DNA from: Adlercreutzia murintestinalis
GTDB lineage: Bacteria > Actinomycetota > Coriobacteriia > Coriobacteriales > Eggerthellaceae
Reading direction: 5' to 3'
Assembly: GCF_943192905.1 (NCBI RefSeq)
Contig: NZ_CALPCC010000004.1
Coordinates: 51,705-115,704, forward strand
DNA length: 64,000 nt
The notes under the pieces were generated by a model that was not told the origin of the DNA, ran no database searches, and saw nothing but the letters and a program-made list of their open reading frames with translations. The position numbers and the translations under genes are program-made. Below are positions 10,608 to 19,372 of the stretch, piece by piece. Position 1 is the first letter of the stretch. Each line of letters opens with the position of its first letter.

Positions 10608-11009
10608 ATGGAAAAGCACTATCTGCTTTCAGGTGAGGCAATAGAACAACTCATCGATTGGGAATACAACGCCGGGTGCATCGCGAGCGATCGGATTACG
10701 GTTGATGGCTGCAAGGTCGGCTACTTTTCGCGCGAAGAACCGCTTGCGAATATGCCCGATAGCGGATGGCGCTTCTGGTCGGGTGATGAATCCGACGAGT
10801 ATGCAAGCGATGTGGGTAATTTCACCGTGTTCAATACGAATACGATTTGCAATTATGATCGCGAGATCATTCCTTTTCTGGAGGCGCCGTGTGGGTGTGA
10901 ATTCGTGCGTGACGAGACGATCGTTGCACATTTTGCGCCTGACAATGAGCTTGCATTCGCGTGGTTAGTGGAGACCAACCCCGATCTTCTCGCGCGCGTG
11001 GGCGAGTAA
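10608..11009 (+). CDS. DUF2185 / Imm33-like family protein
   Basis: A 133-aa soluble protein with no signal or membrane segment. Its core, CIASDRITVDGCKVGYFSRE followed by DSGWRFWSGDESDEY and a later NTICNYDREIIPFL, matches DUF2185. I recall this family being grouped with polymorphic-toxin immunity proteins (Imm33); that link is from memory of the family, not shown here. The ATG at 10608 has AGGGGAGAAG upstream; an upstream in-frame start at 10539 lacks a site. It stands alone between low-complexity DNA and the surface locus, with no toxin gene beside it. Confidence 0.7.
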   Translation: MEKHYLLSGEAIEQLIDWEYNAGCIASDRITVDGCKVGYFSREEPLANMPDSGWRFWSGDESDEYASDVGNFTVFNTNTICNYDREIIPFLEAPCGCEFVRDETIVAHFAPDNELAFAWLVETNPDLLARVGE

Positions 11010-11165
11010 GAAACGCTGCATACATACCCCATTAAACCTTGCAAAGGCCCAGTTCAGAGCCTTGAAAACGTACGCATGTACCCGTATTGAACCCGTTTGT
11101 TGAAAATGTGGAGTCGGTCTGTAGGGGGTTGCTAAAATCGAATTCGACTTTTAGTTTTAGTCGTG

Positions 11166-11248
11166 GCTTCGGCCAATAGTATCGGGAAAATACTATGGCA
11201 CATAGAGCTTCGTAACGGGACTAGCGCGTAAGCGCACGAAGCGTGCCG
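11166..11248 (+). promoter_or_regulatory. Structured 5' leader of the 2052-aa surface protein gene
   Basis: Three nested or consecutive hairpins lie between 11166 and 11248, just before the Shine-Dalgarno at about 11252. First is GGC/GCC closed by a UUCG tetraloop (11166-11175). Next is TAGTAT/ATACTA closed by a 7-nt CGGGAAA loop (11178-11196). Last is a 51-nt hairpin (11198-11248) with three stems (GGCAC/GTGCC, GCTTCGT/ACGAAGC, GCGC/GCGC), 5'-side-only bulges and a GUAA tetraloop. It does not match the riboswitch consensus sequences I can recall. The CGGGAAA-loop hairpin recurs before the 266-aa gene. Function unknown. Confidence 0.5.
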
Positions 11249-11265
11249 AAAAGGGACGGAATATC

Positions 11266-14200
11266 ATGCGTACTTTACGTGCACCCAAACGGGTCTTCTT
11301 GGGCGTGCTCGCGTTGTCATTGGCGTGCACTCTCACTCCTATCGCACCCTCATACGCAGCAGAAACGAACGAAACGCCTCTTGCGAGTGGCGTCAAGAAT
11401 GCCGTTATCGCTGAGGCGTCGCAAGCCGACCAAAGCGCAGCGCAAACGGACGGCAACGCATCGGCAGCTGATGCGTCCGCAGGCGATAGCGCGTCCAGAG
11501 CGGTCTCTGCGGCTGACCAAGCTACCGCTAGCACACAGCCCAGCGCTGGCGAATCTGCTGGCGCAGGCACCGGTGAAGCCGAGGGCGCTCCCGCGTCGGC
11601 GGCAACGGCCAGCAACACATCGGCTAGCGCGGCTCCGATTGAGATCATCTCGGGCCAGGTATCGCTTGAGGATGCCGCTGCCGCCCGCACGTTGATCCAG
11701 CAAAACGGCCTCACGTTCATCGACAACACCGACGGCACCGCCACCATGGTGGGCTGGAGCGGCAGCGCCCCACAGGGCGAGCTGAGCATCCCTGCCCAGG
11801 TCAACGGCCTTGCCGTAACCAACATTGACTTTCTGGCTCAGGTACCGCTTGTCACGGACGACCTGGACCTCAGCGATGCTGCCCGCGCCGTTGCCGAGAG
11901 CAACGCCGTGGCAGCCGCCATGCAGGCACCGGCTGTTACGCGCCTGAGCATTCCGGCCAGCGTTGCCACCATCAACACTGCCAGCTTCGCGGCATTCCCG
12001 GGGCTCGTTGCCATTGAGGTAGCGGCCGACAATCAAATCTATTCAAGCTACAACGGCATGCTCTTCGACGAGCAGCTCTCTCACCTCCACCTCGTTCCGG
12101 AGGCTATGGAGGGCGTTGCCGTGCTCCCTGCGTCTTTGGCCACTGTCCCTGCTTGCGTAATCTCCCGTTGCACAAAGCTTTTTGGCCTGGACATCCCAAC
12201 AGGGGGCGCGGCTGACGCAGCCTTCGCAGTCCGGAACGGTATTCTGTATGCCAAGAATCTGACACCCTCTGGGACGCCCGATGGCACCCTGACGTTGCTG
12301 GCGGCGCCGATGGGAATAGGCGCCAGCACGGTGATAGACGCATCGTGCACGAGCATCGCCGAGGGTGCCTTCTGGGGCAACACGGCCCTTAAGACGATCG
12401 TGGTGAAGGGCACGGTTGACCGCATCGCCGCGGGCAGCTTTGCCGCAGCGGTTGCGGAAGGCGAAGAAGGCGCTCCCATCAATACCGCCATGCCGCTTGG
12501 CGAGGACGGCACCGTGTGGGCCGCTCTGCCAGCGTTCAGCGAAGAGGCTCCCAAAAACGCCACTGTGGCGCTGATGGTGGGCGAGACCGAGCATGCATTT
12601 GCGAAAGGCGCGTGGGAAGCCGCTGGCTTCACCCGCTTCGCGGACCCTGCCACGCCTGGCGACACCGCAGAGACCGATGGCTTCGTGTTCACCTTACTTG
12701 ATGACTTCACGCTGGCCGTAACCTATGAAGGGGAAGCCCAAGGAGACATCGCCATCCCAGCGCAAGCTGAACTCGGTGGGGTGTCATATGGTGTGACCCG
12801 CATAGCCGATGCTGCCTTTGAGAATCAAACGGGCATGACCTCGGTGAGCATCCCGGAGAGCATCACCTCAATAGGCGCTCGCGCTTTTGCCGGGTGCACA
12901 AGCCTTGCAAGCGCATCCCTTCCGGGAAGCGTTGTGAACATCGGCACCGCTGCGTTTTCGGGATGCAGCGCGCTTGGCTCAGTTGAGCTGCATGAAGGCA
13001 CGACCACGATCTCAGAAGGCGCTTTCGCGGGCACAGCACTCACCTCGATCACCCTTCCAAAGACCATGCGCACCGTAAGCGCTGCCGTCTTTGAGGATTG
13101 CGCACACCTTGAGCAGGTGCTCATGCTAGGGACTCAAGCAGATATCTCATCAACCGCCCTGGGCAACACGAGCGGAGTTAAGATCTATACCCCCTATAGC
13201 GAATCAGGACCGCTCTGGCCCCAGCTTCCCGCCTCTGGTAACACCGTCTGCGAATACGGGGTTGCCATGCCGAGCGATCCTATCGCGCTTACCGTGGGAG
13301 ATGAGATCTATCTGCCCAACTACGAAGGCGTATCCCTTCATAGCGCAGGGGACATTACCACAAGCTACACCTACAAAGGATATCCCGTCTACGTAGATAC
13401 CGAAGGCACCGTCAAGGCCAAAACACCCGGGACCGCACCTGTCAACGTCATGCTGTATCTAGGTCCCACTCTGCTGGCCAAGGCTACTGTCACCGTCATG
13501 GTGCAGGCTGCTGCAGAAGAAGAGCGCGAGGTCATAACGCCTGAGCCTATCGTGGAGGCCGGGGAAACGGGAGACCTGCAAGAGGAAGATGAAAATGGAG
13601 ATGAAGGACAGCAACAGGGCAGTGCTGCTGCTCTATATACGGTTGCCTCTTTGAATTTGGTGAATTTTTCTTCAAGCACTCTTTTTAACTCATTAACCGA
13701 GCACATGTCTTTGTTTAATGAGTCAGCCAGCAGAGCATCGGGCGGTGTAATAGAGTATGTTGGTGTAGGTCCTGTAACGATTCTGGGGGCATCACCCTTT
13801 ACTAGGTATTACTACAATTATGATACGGACAAAACAAGTACGGTAGCGGGGCAAAGCAACCACTATACACCCAGATATAAAATGGGAAGCTTTAATCTTG
13901 GTAGTACTGGGAAAACAGGGCCGGATGGGCAAAAATACAAAATTCACTTAACAGGTAAAAACACCGACAATAATAATAGTTGCGATTATTATGTTCGGCT
14001 TACAGGTAACGGAGATATTACTTCTATTCGCTATGCGTTTGAGAATGCGAATCCGCTTGCTGACTATAAACACACTGTGGGAGATTGTTCTGCCGGAAGC
14101 GGTGCAAGTGTCGATTCTATGTCCCATGCCTATCTCTACGTGAACGGATACGGAACCAGAACCGTTACATTTAATGCTAATGGTGGTTTGATTGGATCGG

Positions 14201-17200
14201 CTTCAACAAGCTCTGCAACAGTGAAGCCATACGAAATCAAGAACTCTCCAACACCAACTCGCACAGGATATACGTTTGCAGGGTGGTATACGGCTAGTAG
14301 TGGCGGAAGTCGTATCATGGGCGCCAATGAAGAAATAGAATCTACCCAGCAAACTACTATTCTTGGGAATCAGACTCTATACGCTCAGTGGAATGTCATC
14401 AGCTATACCATCACGTGGAACCCCAATGGCGGAACCTGGTCTGATGGGACGACGGGGAACAAGACAACTTCAGTTGCGTACGGCTCCAGGCCGTCAGCAC
14501 CAGCTACGCTAACAAAAGCTGCTACGGCTCAGTACACCTACGCTTTCACGGGTTGGAGTCCGAGCCTTGCTGCTGTTACTGGCGCTACAACCTACACGGC
14601 AGCATATTCGCAAACCCCGCAAAGCTATTCGATTTCAGCTTCTGCAGGTACGGGAGTTAATACAATCACGCCATCAATTTCTAGCTACAGCTTTAGCACA
14701 AGTGCGCAGTCGTTCACGGTAACAGCAACAGCGAGAACAGGGTATAACGCAAGCAAGCTAACACTGACGACAAGTACAACAGGCGTTTCTTTTAGCAATA
14801 ATGGAACTGCGAGAGTCACCGTTACCCTTGCAGCTAGTAAGACGGGCAATGTGACCGTGACCGGCTCTCTTGCACCAAGCACATATACCGTTTCATTTAA
14901 TGCGAACGGTGGAACGGGAGCGCCGAACGCCGTTACGGCAACCTATGGAGCGGCGATGCCAACGCCGCTCAGTAGTACGCCGAGCAAGACAGGGGTGACG
15001 TTTGCGGGATGGTGGGACACCAGTGCCGCTACAGGTGGCACGATGTATTACAACGCAAACAACGCAAGTGTTCGGAACTTCGATAAGACAAGCAGCACTA
15101 CCTTGTACGCGCGCTACTACGCAACTCCCGGCATTTACGCAAACGGGTATCCTCTGACATGGAATTCCAGTGGGACCATTGGTGGTGCCAGTACGGGAAC
15201 TATATCGGCTACGGGATCTCACTGGGTCACGCACCGGTATAGCTACAATATCAACCACACATATGGAGTGCTCAGCAGTTATGGTCTCTTTACCAATCTG
15301 AGTGATGGATCGTACGTTACGTATACTACGGCAAATAGCAATAATGCTATTATTGGGTGGAGCACGAGTTCTCTCGGGTCGATCATAGGGTCGGGTTCGG
15401 GCAGCTATACAGGACAGAATCTATATGCCCAATGGAAAAATACCGTTGTTACGTTGAATCCTAATTTTCCTACAGATGCCGCAACGAGAAGCACAAACCA
15501 TTCGACCAGCGCCAATACGACATACAATACTGATATGCCCTCAATCACAGCGCCGAGTGCTGGCGGCTATACGTTTTTGGGATATTTCTATGGCGATACC
15601 AAATACTATAACGCCGATGGCACGAGCGCTAAGAAGTGGGATAAAGGCGGCAACGCAACGCTGACGGGCAAGTGGGAGCGAAAGACTCTCACGTTAACGC
15701 TGAGCAATAAAAGCGCCACGTCGAACGGCACGTCAACGATCTACCTGAAATATGGGGTGGGCTATTATTCCAATTCGACCTGCACTGCGTCCATAACCAA
15801 GCTGCCTACGAACCCCTCGCGCACGGCTTATACCTTTGCGGGGTATTCAGGTTTGATCGACAAGGACGGCAAGATCACTGCGGGCAAAACGGATTACTAC
15901 GAGAACAAATCATTTGATCCATCATGGGATCCCATCGAATACGACATCACATATCAGCTGAATCATGGATCTATGCCGTCGGGTAAAACGAACCCCTCTA
16001 CCTATACTGTTGAGACGACCACATTTACCCTGAATAACCCTGAGCGCACGGGTTATACCTTTACGGGTTGGACCATTACGGGTGCTTCGAACATTACCGG
16101 TGGCGGTGTGGTCAACGGCACTTCTGCTCAAGTGAAGAAGGGAACATACGGCGCGCTCACGTGCTCAGCAAGTTGGGAGCCCAAGGTATATACCGTTCGC
16201 TTCGACACGAATGTGGGCGACACGGGCGATGTGGTAAGGAACATGCCGAGCAGTTTCAGCATCAAGTATTCCGATCCATGGATTCTTGGCGATGGCGTAT
16301 ACAACGAGACCAAGCGTATTCCGAGCAATGTACCAACGCGTACCGGGTATACCTTTGTCGCCTGGGAGCTTGACGAAACAACAGGCAACAACGAGCATCT
16401 TACCCTCAACTATGCTCCCGAAAGCTGGTATGCGCATCTCTATCCGCGAGACATCACGCTCAAAGCTATGTGGAAAGAGAACTCTAACTACCGTATCAAC
16501 TTCTACAAGTTCACCGAAGATGGTGCAGATGACCGCATCGAGTTCACCCCTGACTATGCCAACCTCAAATACGAGGACAAGTTCCAGCTGCCGGGACGCG
16601 GCAACGTGCCTGACAACGACAAGGTATCGGGCTACTACCTCTACGGGTGGAGCTGGTCTCGTGAGGCAGGTCCTGACGGGAGCGCTCAAGCAACGACGTT
16701 CGTGATACCGGCAAGCGCCACGCTTGACGATCGGGTCAGCGTGCGCGATATCCTGACCGCCCTTGGAGGGGGCACCCCCGAAGAGCCGGAAAACGCAGAG
16801 ATCAACCTCTATGCTGTCTGGCAGATGGTCTATAGCGTGTCCGCCCCGACCTCATCTGACGCAACGGGCATCGTGTTGGATGCGAGCGAGGTTGCGGTGT
16901 ATCGCCCGGCAGATATCACCTTCACCAACACCACGCCCTGCGAGGTGGCGGTGGGCGCCTACTCCGAATACGACAAGGCGATCTTTGAAGGGGTGTTCCC
17001 CAACACGCGGGTGAGGGATGTGGACTTCTCCTTCATCGAGGCTGGAGCAGATGAGGACAGCGCCAAGTACTTCCAGCTCAATGGTGATGCGCTCGACGAT
17101 GAGACGTGGAGGCGGCGCCTGACGCGCCTCAGCCAAGGATCGGCGGCAATCCCCTCAACGCTTGACGCGCAACTGTCCTTCGACTTCAACAAAAGCTCGG

Positions 17201-17424
17201 TCAACATCAGCCATGAGCTTCAAGAAGACGCAGATGGCATCCTCATGAACGGCAAGCATTGGGAGCGTCCTATCGCGCGCATCACGTGGCTTCTTTCCCC
17301 TGATGAGACCACCGCGCTCACCTATACGCTCCTGCCTCATATGCCAGCTGCGGGAAGCGCTCCTGGACACGGAGAGGTAGACCTTGCAAGCGACTCGTTG
17401 CCCTTCGTGAAAGACGAAGGCTAG
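11266..17424 (+). CDS. Very large secreted surface protein with LRR (BspA-like) and InlB-type repeats
   Basis: A 2052-aa predicted extracellular protein. The signal peptide is residues 1-31 (ending PSYA), followed by an Ala/Ser-rich linker to about 125. Two BspA-type leucine-rich blocks follow (about 140-400 and 520-640; for example TSVSIPESITSIGARAFAGC). Then come an Ig-like segment (665-745), a Glu-rich linker, and an unassigned domain (787-960). About eight Listeria/Bacteroides InlB-type repeats run from 964 to about 1860 (VTFNANGG, TRTGYTFAGWY, LYAQW). A C-terminal domain of about 190 residues ends the protein. There is no LPXTG motif or C-terminal membrane helix, so its anchoring is unknown. 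Such repeats usually mean adhesion to host or matrix. Bases 13620-16300 are visibly AT-richer than both ends, suggesting a mosaic origin. The ATG follows AAAGGGACGG. Confidence 0.88.
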   Translation: MRTLRAPKRVFLGVLALSLACTLTPIAPSYAAETNETPLASGVKNAVIAEASQADQSAAQTDGNASAADASAGDSASRAVSAADQATASTQPSAGESAGAGTGEAEGAPASAATASNTSASAAPIEIISGQVSLEDAAAARTLIQQNGLTFIDNTDGTATMVGWSGSAPQGELSIPAQVNGLAVTNIDFLAQVPLVTDDLDLSDAARAVAESNAVAAAMQAPAVTRLSIPASVATINTASFAAFPGLVAIEVAADNQIYSSYNGMLFDEQLSHLHLVPEAMEGVAVLPASLATVPACVISRCTKLFGLDIPTGGAADAAFAVRNGILYAKNLTPSGTPDGTLTLLAAPMGIGASTVIDASCTSIAEGAFWGNTALKTIVVKGTVDRIAAGSFAAAVAEGEEGAPINTAMPLGEDGTVWAALPAFSEEAPKNATVALMVGETEHAFAKGAWEAAGFTRFADPATPGDTAETDGFVFTLLDDFTLAVTYEGEAQGDIAIPAQAELGGVSYGVTRIADAAFENQTGMTSVSIPESITSIGARAFAGCTSLASASLPGSVVNIGTAAFSGCSALGSVELHEGTTTISEGAFAGTALTSITLPKTMRTVSAAVFEDCAHLEQVLMLGTQADISSTALGNTSGVKIYTPYSESGPLWPQLPASGNTVCEYGVAMPSDPIALTVGDEIYLPNYEGVSLHSAGDITTSYTYKGYPVYVDTEGTVKAKTPGTAPVNVMLYLGPTLLAKATVTVMVQAAAEEEREVITPEPIVEAGETGDLQEEDENGDEGQQQGSAAALYTVASLNLVNFSSSTLFNSLTEHMSLFNESASRASGGVIEYVGVGPVTILGASPFTRYYYNYDTDKTSTVAGQSNHYTPRYKMGSFNLGSTGKTGPDGQKYKIHLTGKNTDNNNSCDYYVRLTGNGDITSIRYAFENANPLADYKHTVGDCSAGSGASVDSMSHAYLYVNGYGTRTVTFNANGGLIGSASTSSATVKPYEIKNSPTPTRTGYTFAGWYTASSGGSRIMGANEEIESTQQTTILGNQTLYAQWNVISYTITWNPNGGTWSDGTTGNKTTSVAYGSRPSAPATLTKAATAQYTYAFTGWSPSLAAVTGATTYTAAYSQTPQSYSISASAGTGVNTITPSISSYSFSTSAQSFTVTATARTGYNASKLTLTTSTTGVSFSNNGTARVTVTLAASKTGNVTVTGSLAPSTYTVSFNANGGTGAPNAVTATYGAAMPTPLSSTPSKTGVTFAGWWDTSAATGGTMYYNANNASVRNFDKTSSTTLYARYYATPGIYANGYPLTWNSSGTIGGASTGTISATGSHWVTHRYSYNINHTYGVLSSYGLFTNLSDGSYVTYTTANSNNAIIGWSTSSLGSIIGSGSGSYTGQNLYAQWKNTVVTLNPNFPTDAATRSTNHSTSANTTYNTDMPSITAPSAGGYTFLGYFYGDTKYYNADGTSAKKWDKGGNATLTGKWERKTLTLTLSNKSATSNGTSTIYLKYGVGYYSNSTCTASITKLPTNPSRTAYTFAGYSGLIDKDGKITAGKTDYYENKSFDPSWDPIEYDITYQLNHGSMPSGKTNPSTYTVETTTFTLNNPERTGYTFTGWTITGASNITGGGVVNGTSAQVKKGTYGALTCSASWEPKVYTVRFDTNVGDTGDVVRNMPSSFSIKYSDPWILGDGVYNETKRIPSNVPTRTGYTFVAWELDETTGNNEHLTLNYAPESWYAHLYPRDITLKAMWKENSNYRINFYKFTEDGADDRIEFTPDYANLKYEDKFQLPGRGNVPDNDKVSGYYLYGWSWSREAGPDGSAQATTFVIPASATLDDRVSVRDILTALGGGTPEEPENAEINLYAVWQMVYSVSAPTSSDATGIVLDASEVAVYRPADITFTNTTPCEVAVGAYSEYDKAIFEGVFPNTRVRDVDFSFIEAGADEDSAKYFQLNGDALDDETWRRRLTRLSQGSAAIPSTLDAQLSFDFNKSSVNISHELQEDADGILMNGKHWERPIARITWLLSPDETTALTYTLLPHMPAAGSAPGHGEVDLASDSLPFVKDEG

Positions 17425-17460
17425 GCCAGCTCCGCACAGCTTCTAGTAGATGACGAACCT

Positions 17461-17489
17461 TTGAGGGTGCGCACAGCGCACGCCCTCAA
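17461..17489 (+). terminator. Hairpin after the 2052-aa gene (terminator or processing site)
   Basis: TTGAGGG plus TGCGC (17461-17472) pairs with GCGCA and CCCTCAA (17476-17489) around an ACA loop, with a 2-nt CG bulge. It starts 37 bp after the stop. There is no T-run, so it may be an RNA-processing or stability hairpin rather than an intrinsic terminator. Confidence 0.45.
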
Positions 17490-17619
17490 GGACAAGACAT
17501 ATCAAAACACGCAAAAGATACCGAAGACAGAGCAGAGAGACACACCAAAGGCACCACCAAACGATGACCGCACGCAGGCACCCCGGTGCCCCACACGATG
17601 CAAAGGACATACCAAGACG

Positions 17620-18348
17620 ATGGCGAACAACAAAGCAGACACGACCCAAACGCACACCCCGCCCATCCAGGCGCCGAACGTGAACGTGCGCACGCGCATG
17701 TCCACGCCAGATGCGCAGATGCCCTCGCGTGAAGCTGCGCTGCGAACAAGCCAGGCAGCCGCTTCTGTCCAAGGTGGCGCATCTGCGGGCGCATCCTCGA
17801 AAGCGAACATGCCCCCCTCCGCTGCCGTGGCAGCAGGGCAACCTCAGAAGAGCGCGCACGCGCGCACCTTCGTCATCGTTGCCATCATCGTCATCGCAGC
17901 CCTTCTCATCTGGCTTTGCGTGTGGCTGTTCGCCTGCGGTGGTCCTTCCATGTTCGATCCCAACGCACGAGACGGGCAAGCACCGTACAAGAGCGCAGAA
18001 GAGATGCAAGCAGAGCTTGATCGGGTGGTCGATGAAGGCATGTTCAACATCTCCATCGCAAGCGCTATCCAATTCGATGATGGCGCCTCAACGGGCACGG
18101 CCTACATAGAAAACGTTCCCGGCAACCACTACCTCATGCAGGTATCCATCACCGAGGACGCCACAGGGGAGCTGCTCTACGAATCGGGGGTGCTCAAGCC
18201 CAACCAGTTCATCGAAGAGATAGCGCTTGCCAAGGACTTGGATGCGGGAACCTACCCTGCAACGGCCACCTTCACCGCACTGGACGAGACGACGCACGAA
18301 GAGACCGGACGCGCTGCCGCAAAGATCAACATCAACGTTTTGAACTGA
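17620..18348 (+). CDS. Single-pass membrane protein with conserved extracellular C-terminal domain (paralogue 1)
   Basis: About 242 aa. A Pro/Ala/Ser-rich N-terminal tail is followed by one membrane helix at about 83-106 (FVIVAIIVIAALLIWLCVWLF). A C-terminal domain of roughly 115 residues begins at EEMQAELDRVVDEGMFNISI and ends in an AAAKIN strand. The likely orientation is N-in, C-out. The same domain occurs in the gene at 19373, with near-identical DNA over 52 bp. I recall similar domains in uncharacterised proteins of gut Firmicutes and Actinobacteria but know no function. The start is uncertain: ATG 17620 has only a distant AAGGAC, and the frame is open upstream to 17461. It sits between two secreted-protein genes. 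Confidence 0.7.
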   Translation: MANNKADTTQTHTPPIQAPNVNVRTRMSTPDAQMPSREAALRTSQAAASVQGGASAGASSKANMPPSAAVAAGQPQKSAHARTFVIVAIIVIAALLIWLCVWLFACGGPSMFDPNARDGQAPYKSAEEMQAELDRVVDEGMFNISIASAIQFDDGASTGTAYIENVPGNHYLMQVSITEDATGELLYESGVLKPNQFIEEIALAKDLDAGTYPATATFTALDETTHEETGRAAAKININVLN

Positions 18349-18442
18349 CGGCAGCCGCATCACCTGGCGCTTTGCGCATACGCGGAAGCGCACCGGGCAC
18401 CAGAGATGCTTCGCGGAAAGCATTTCGCACACAAGGTACCAC

Positions 18443-18461
18443 GCACCGCGGGAAACGGTGC
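18443..18461 (+). promoter_or_regulatory. Leader hairpin with CGGGAAA loop before the 266-aa gene
   Basis: GCACCG (18443-18448) pairs with CGGTGC (18456-18461) around a 7-nt CGGGAAA loop. This is the same geometry and loop as the hairpin at 11178-11196, but with an entirely different stem sequence. After each hairpin comes TGG, then ACATA, and later GGACGGAA. Another hairpin, ATGCTT/AAGCAT, precedes it at about 18408-18425. Confidence 0.45.
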
Positions 18462-18511
18462 TGGACATAAGCAGGACGGAAATGGCTTTTACGATAAAGG
18501 AGGATGAAGCC

Positions 18512-19312
18512 ATGAAGAAAAGCAAGTTGATCGGGGCGGTCGCGCTCTCAAGCGTATTGGCCCTGGGGTGCGCTCTGCCAGCGTTTGCTGACCCCTACGG
18601 CACCAAGGTCGGCGAGATGGACAGCAGAAACGACCTCAAGCAACACGATGACTCCATGGGCACCGACGTCAACATCGCCACCATGATCACCAACATCTCG
18701 GTGGCCGTGCCGCTGGATCTGACCATCGTGACCGACTCGGCAGGTGGTGCTATCATGGCGCCCTCATCGGGGGTCAAGACGCTGGATACCTCGGGCAATC
18801 TCGTTGCAGATGATCCGATCTCGGGTTACCGCATCGAGAACTACTCGACCTATCCGGTCAAGATCGAGGGCATCTCCATCACTGACAACAGCAATGGTCA
18901 GTGGGAGCTCGTCCAAGCGATCGCCGCGGATGGCAAGACCACCGGAGGCGCGAACAAGATAGGGGATCTGTGCTTGACGCTCACCCCTGCGGCCCCTAAG
19001 GCATGGAGCAGCGCCATTCCTACCTTGAACGAAGGAGACGTCTCTGGCGTGAGCGCACAGGTCGCGCTCTTCGATGCGAAGAGCGCAACGCAAAACCCTG
19101 CCTGGATCGTGGATCGTCAGGTAAGCGATGCTCATCCCTCCATCTTGGGCCTTACCTTGGCAGGCACCTCATCTGCGCTCAAAAACGTCAATGACGCATC
19201 GGTGCTGCTGGGAAGCGATGACGACCCGCGCGATCCTGACCCGACCATGGCAGATCGCGCCTTCCGCATCACCTACACGGTAGCCGCTGCATCCACGGCC
19301 GCGACCGCCTAA
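18512..19312 (+). CDS. Secreted protein of unknown function (surface locus)
   Basis: A 266-aa protein with a clear signal peptide (residues 1-26, ending ALPAFA) and no further membrane helix. The mature N-terminus DPYGTKVGEM and the following GTDVNIA recur at the mature N-terminus of the 1446-aa protein at 20213 (EPYGTHVGEM, GTDVNIA), which links the two. The rest looks like beta-sandwich material (for example SVAVPLDLTIVTDSAGG and YRIENYSTYPVKIEGISI). It could be a pilin-like or fibre subunit, but I recognise no family. The ATG at 18512 has a strong AAAGGAGG site. Its likely partner is the membrane protein 60 bp downstream. Confidence 0.75.
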   Translation: MKKSKLIGAVALSSVLALGCALPAFADPYGTKVGEMDSRNDLKQHDDSMGTDVNIATMITNISVAVPLDLTIVTDSAGGAIMAPSSGVKTLDTSGNLVADDPISGYRIENYSTYPVKIEGISITDNSNGQWELVQAIAADGKTTGGANKIGDLCLTLTPAAPKAWSSAIPTLNEGDVSGVSAQVALFDAKSATQNPAWIVDRQVSDAHPSILGLTLAGTSSALKNVNDASVLLGSDDDPRDPDPTMADRAFRITYTVAAASTAATA

Positions 19313-19372
19313 GGCAACGCGCCCACGCGCACGATAAGACGGGGCGCTTGAGCGCGCCCATAAGGAGAGACC

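Noticed and set aside
11101..11265. A c-di-GMP (GEMM) or other known riboswitch before the giant surface gene
   Set aside because: The region is structured, but I could not match the conserved core blocks of GEMM-I/II, TPP, cobalamin, SAM or fluoride riboswitches as I recall them. Kept only as an unclassified leader.
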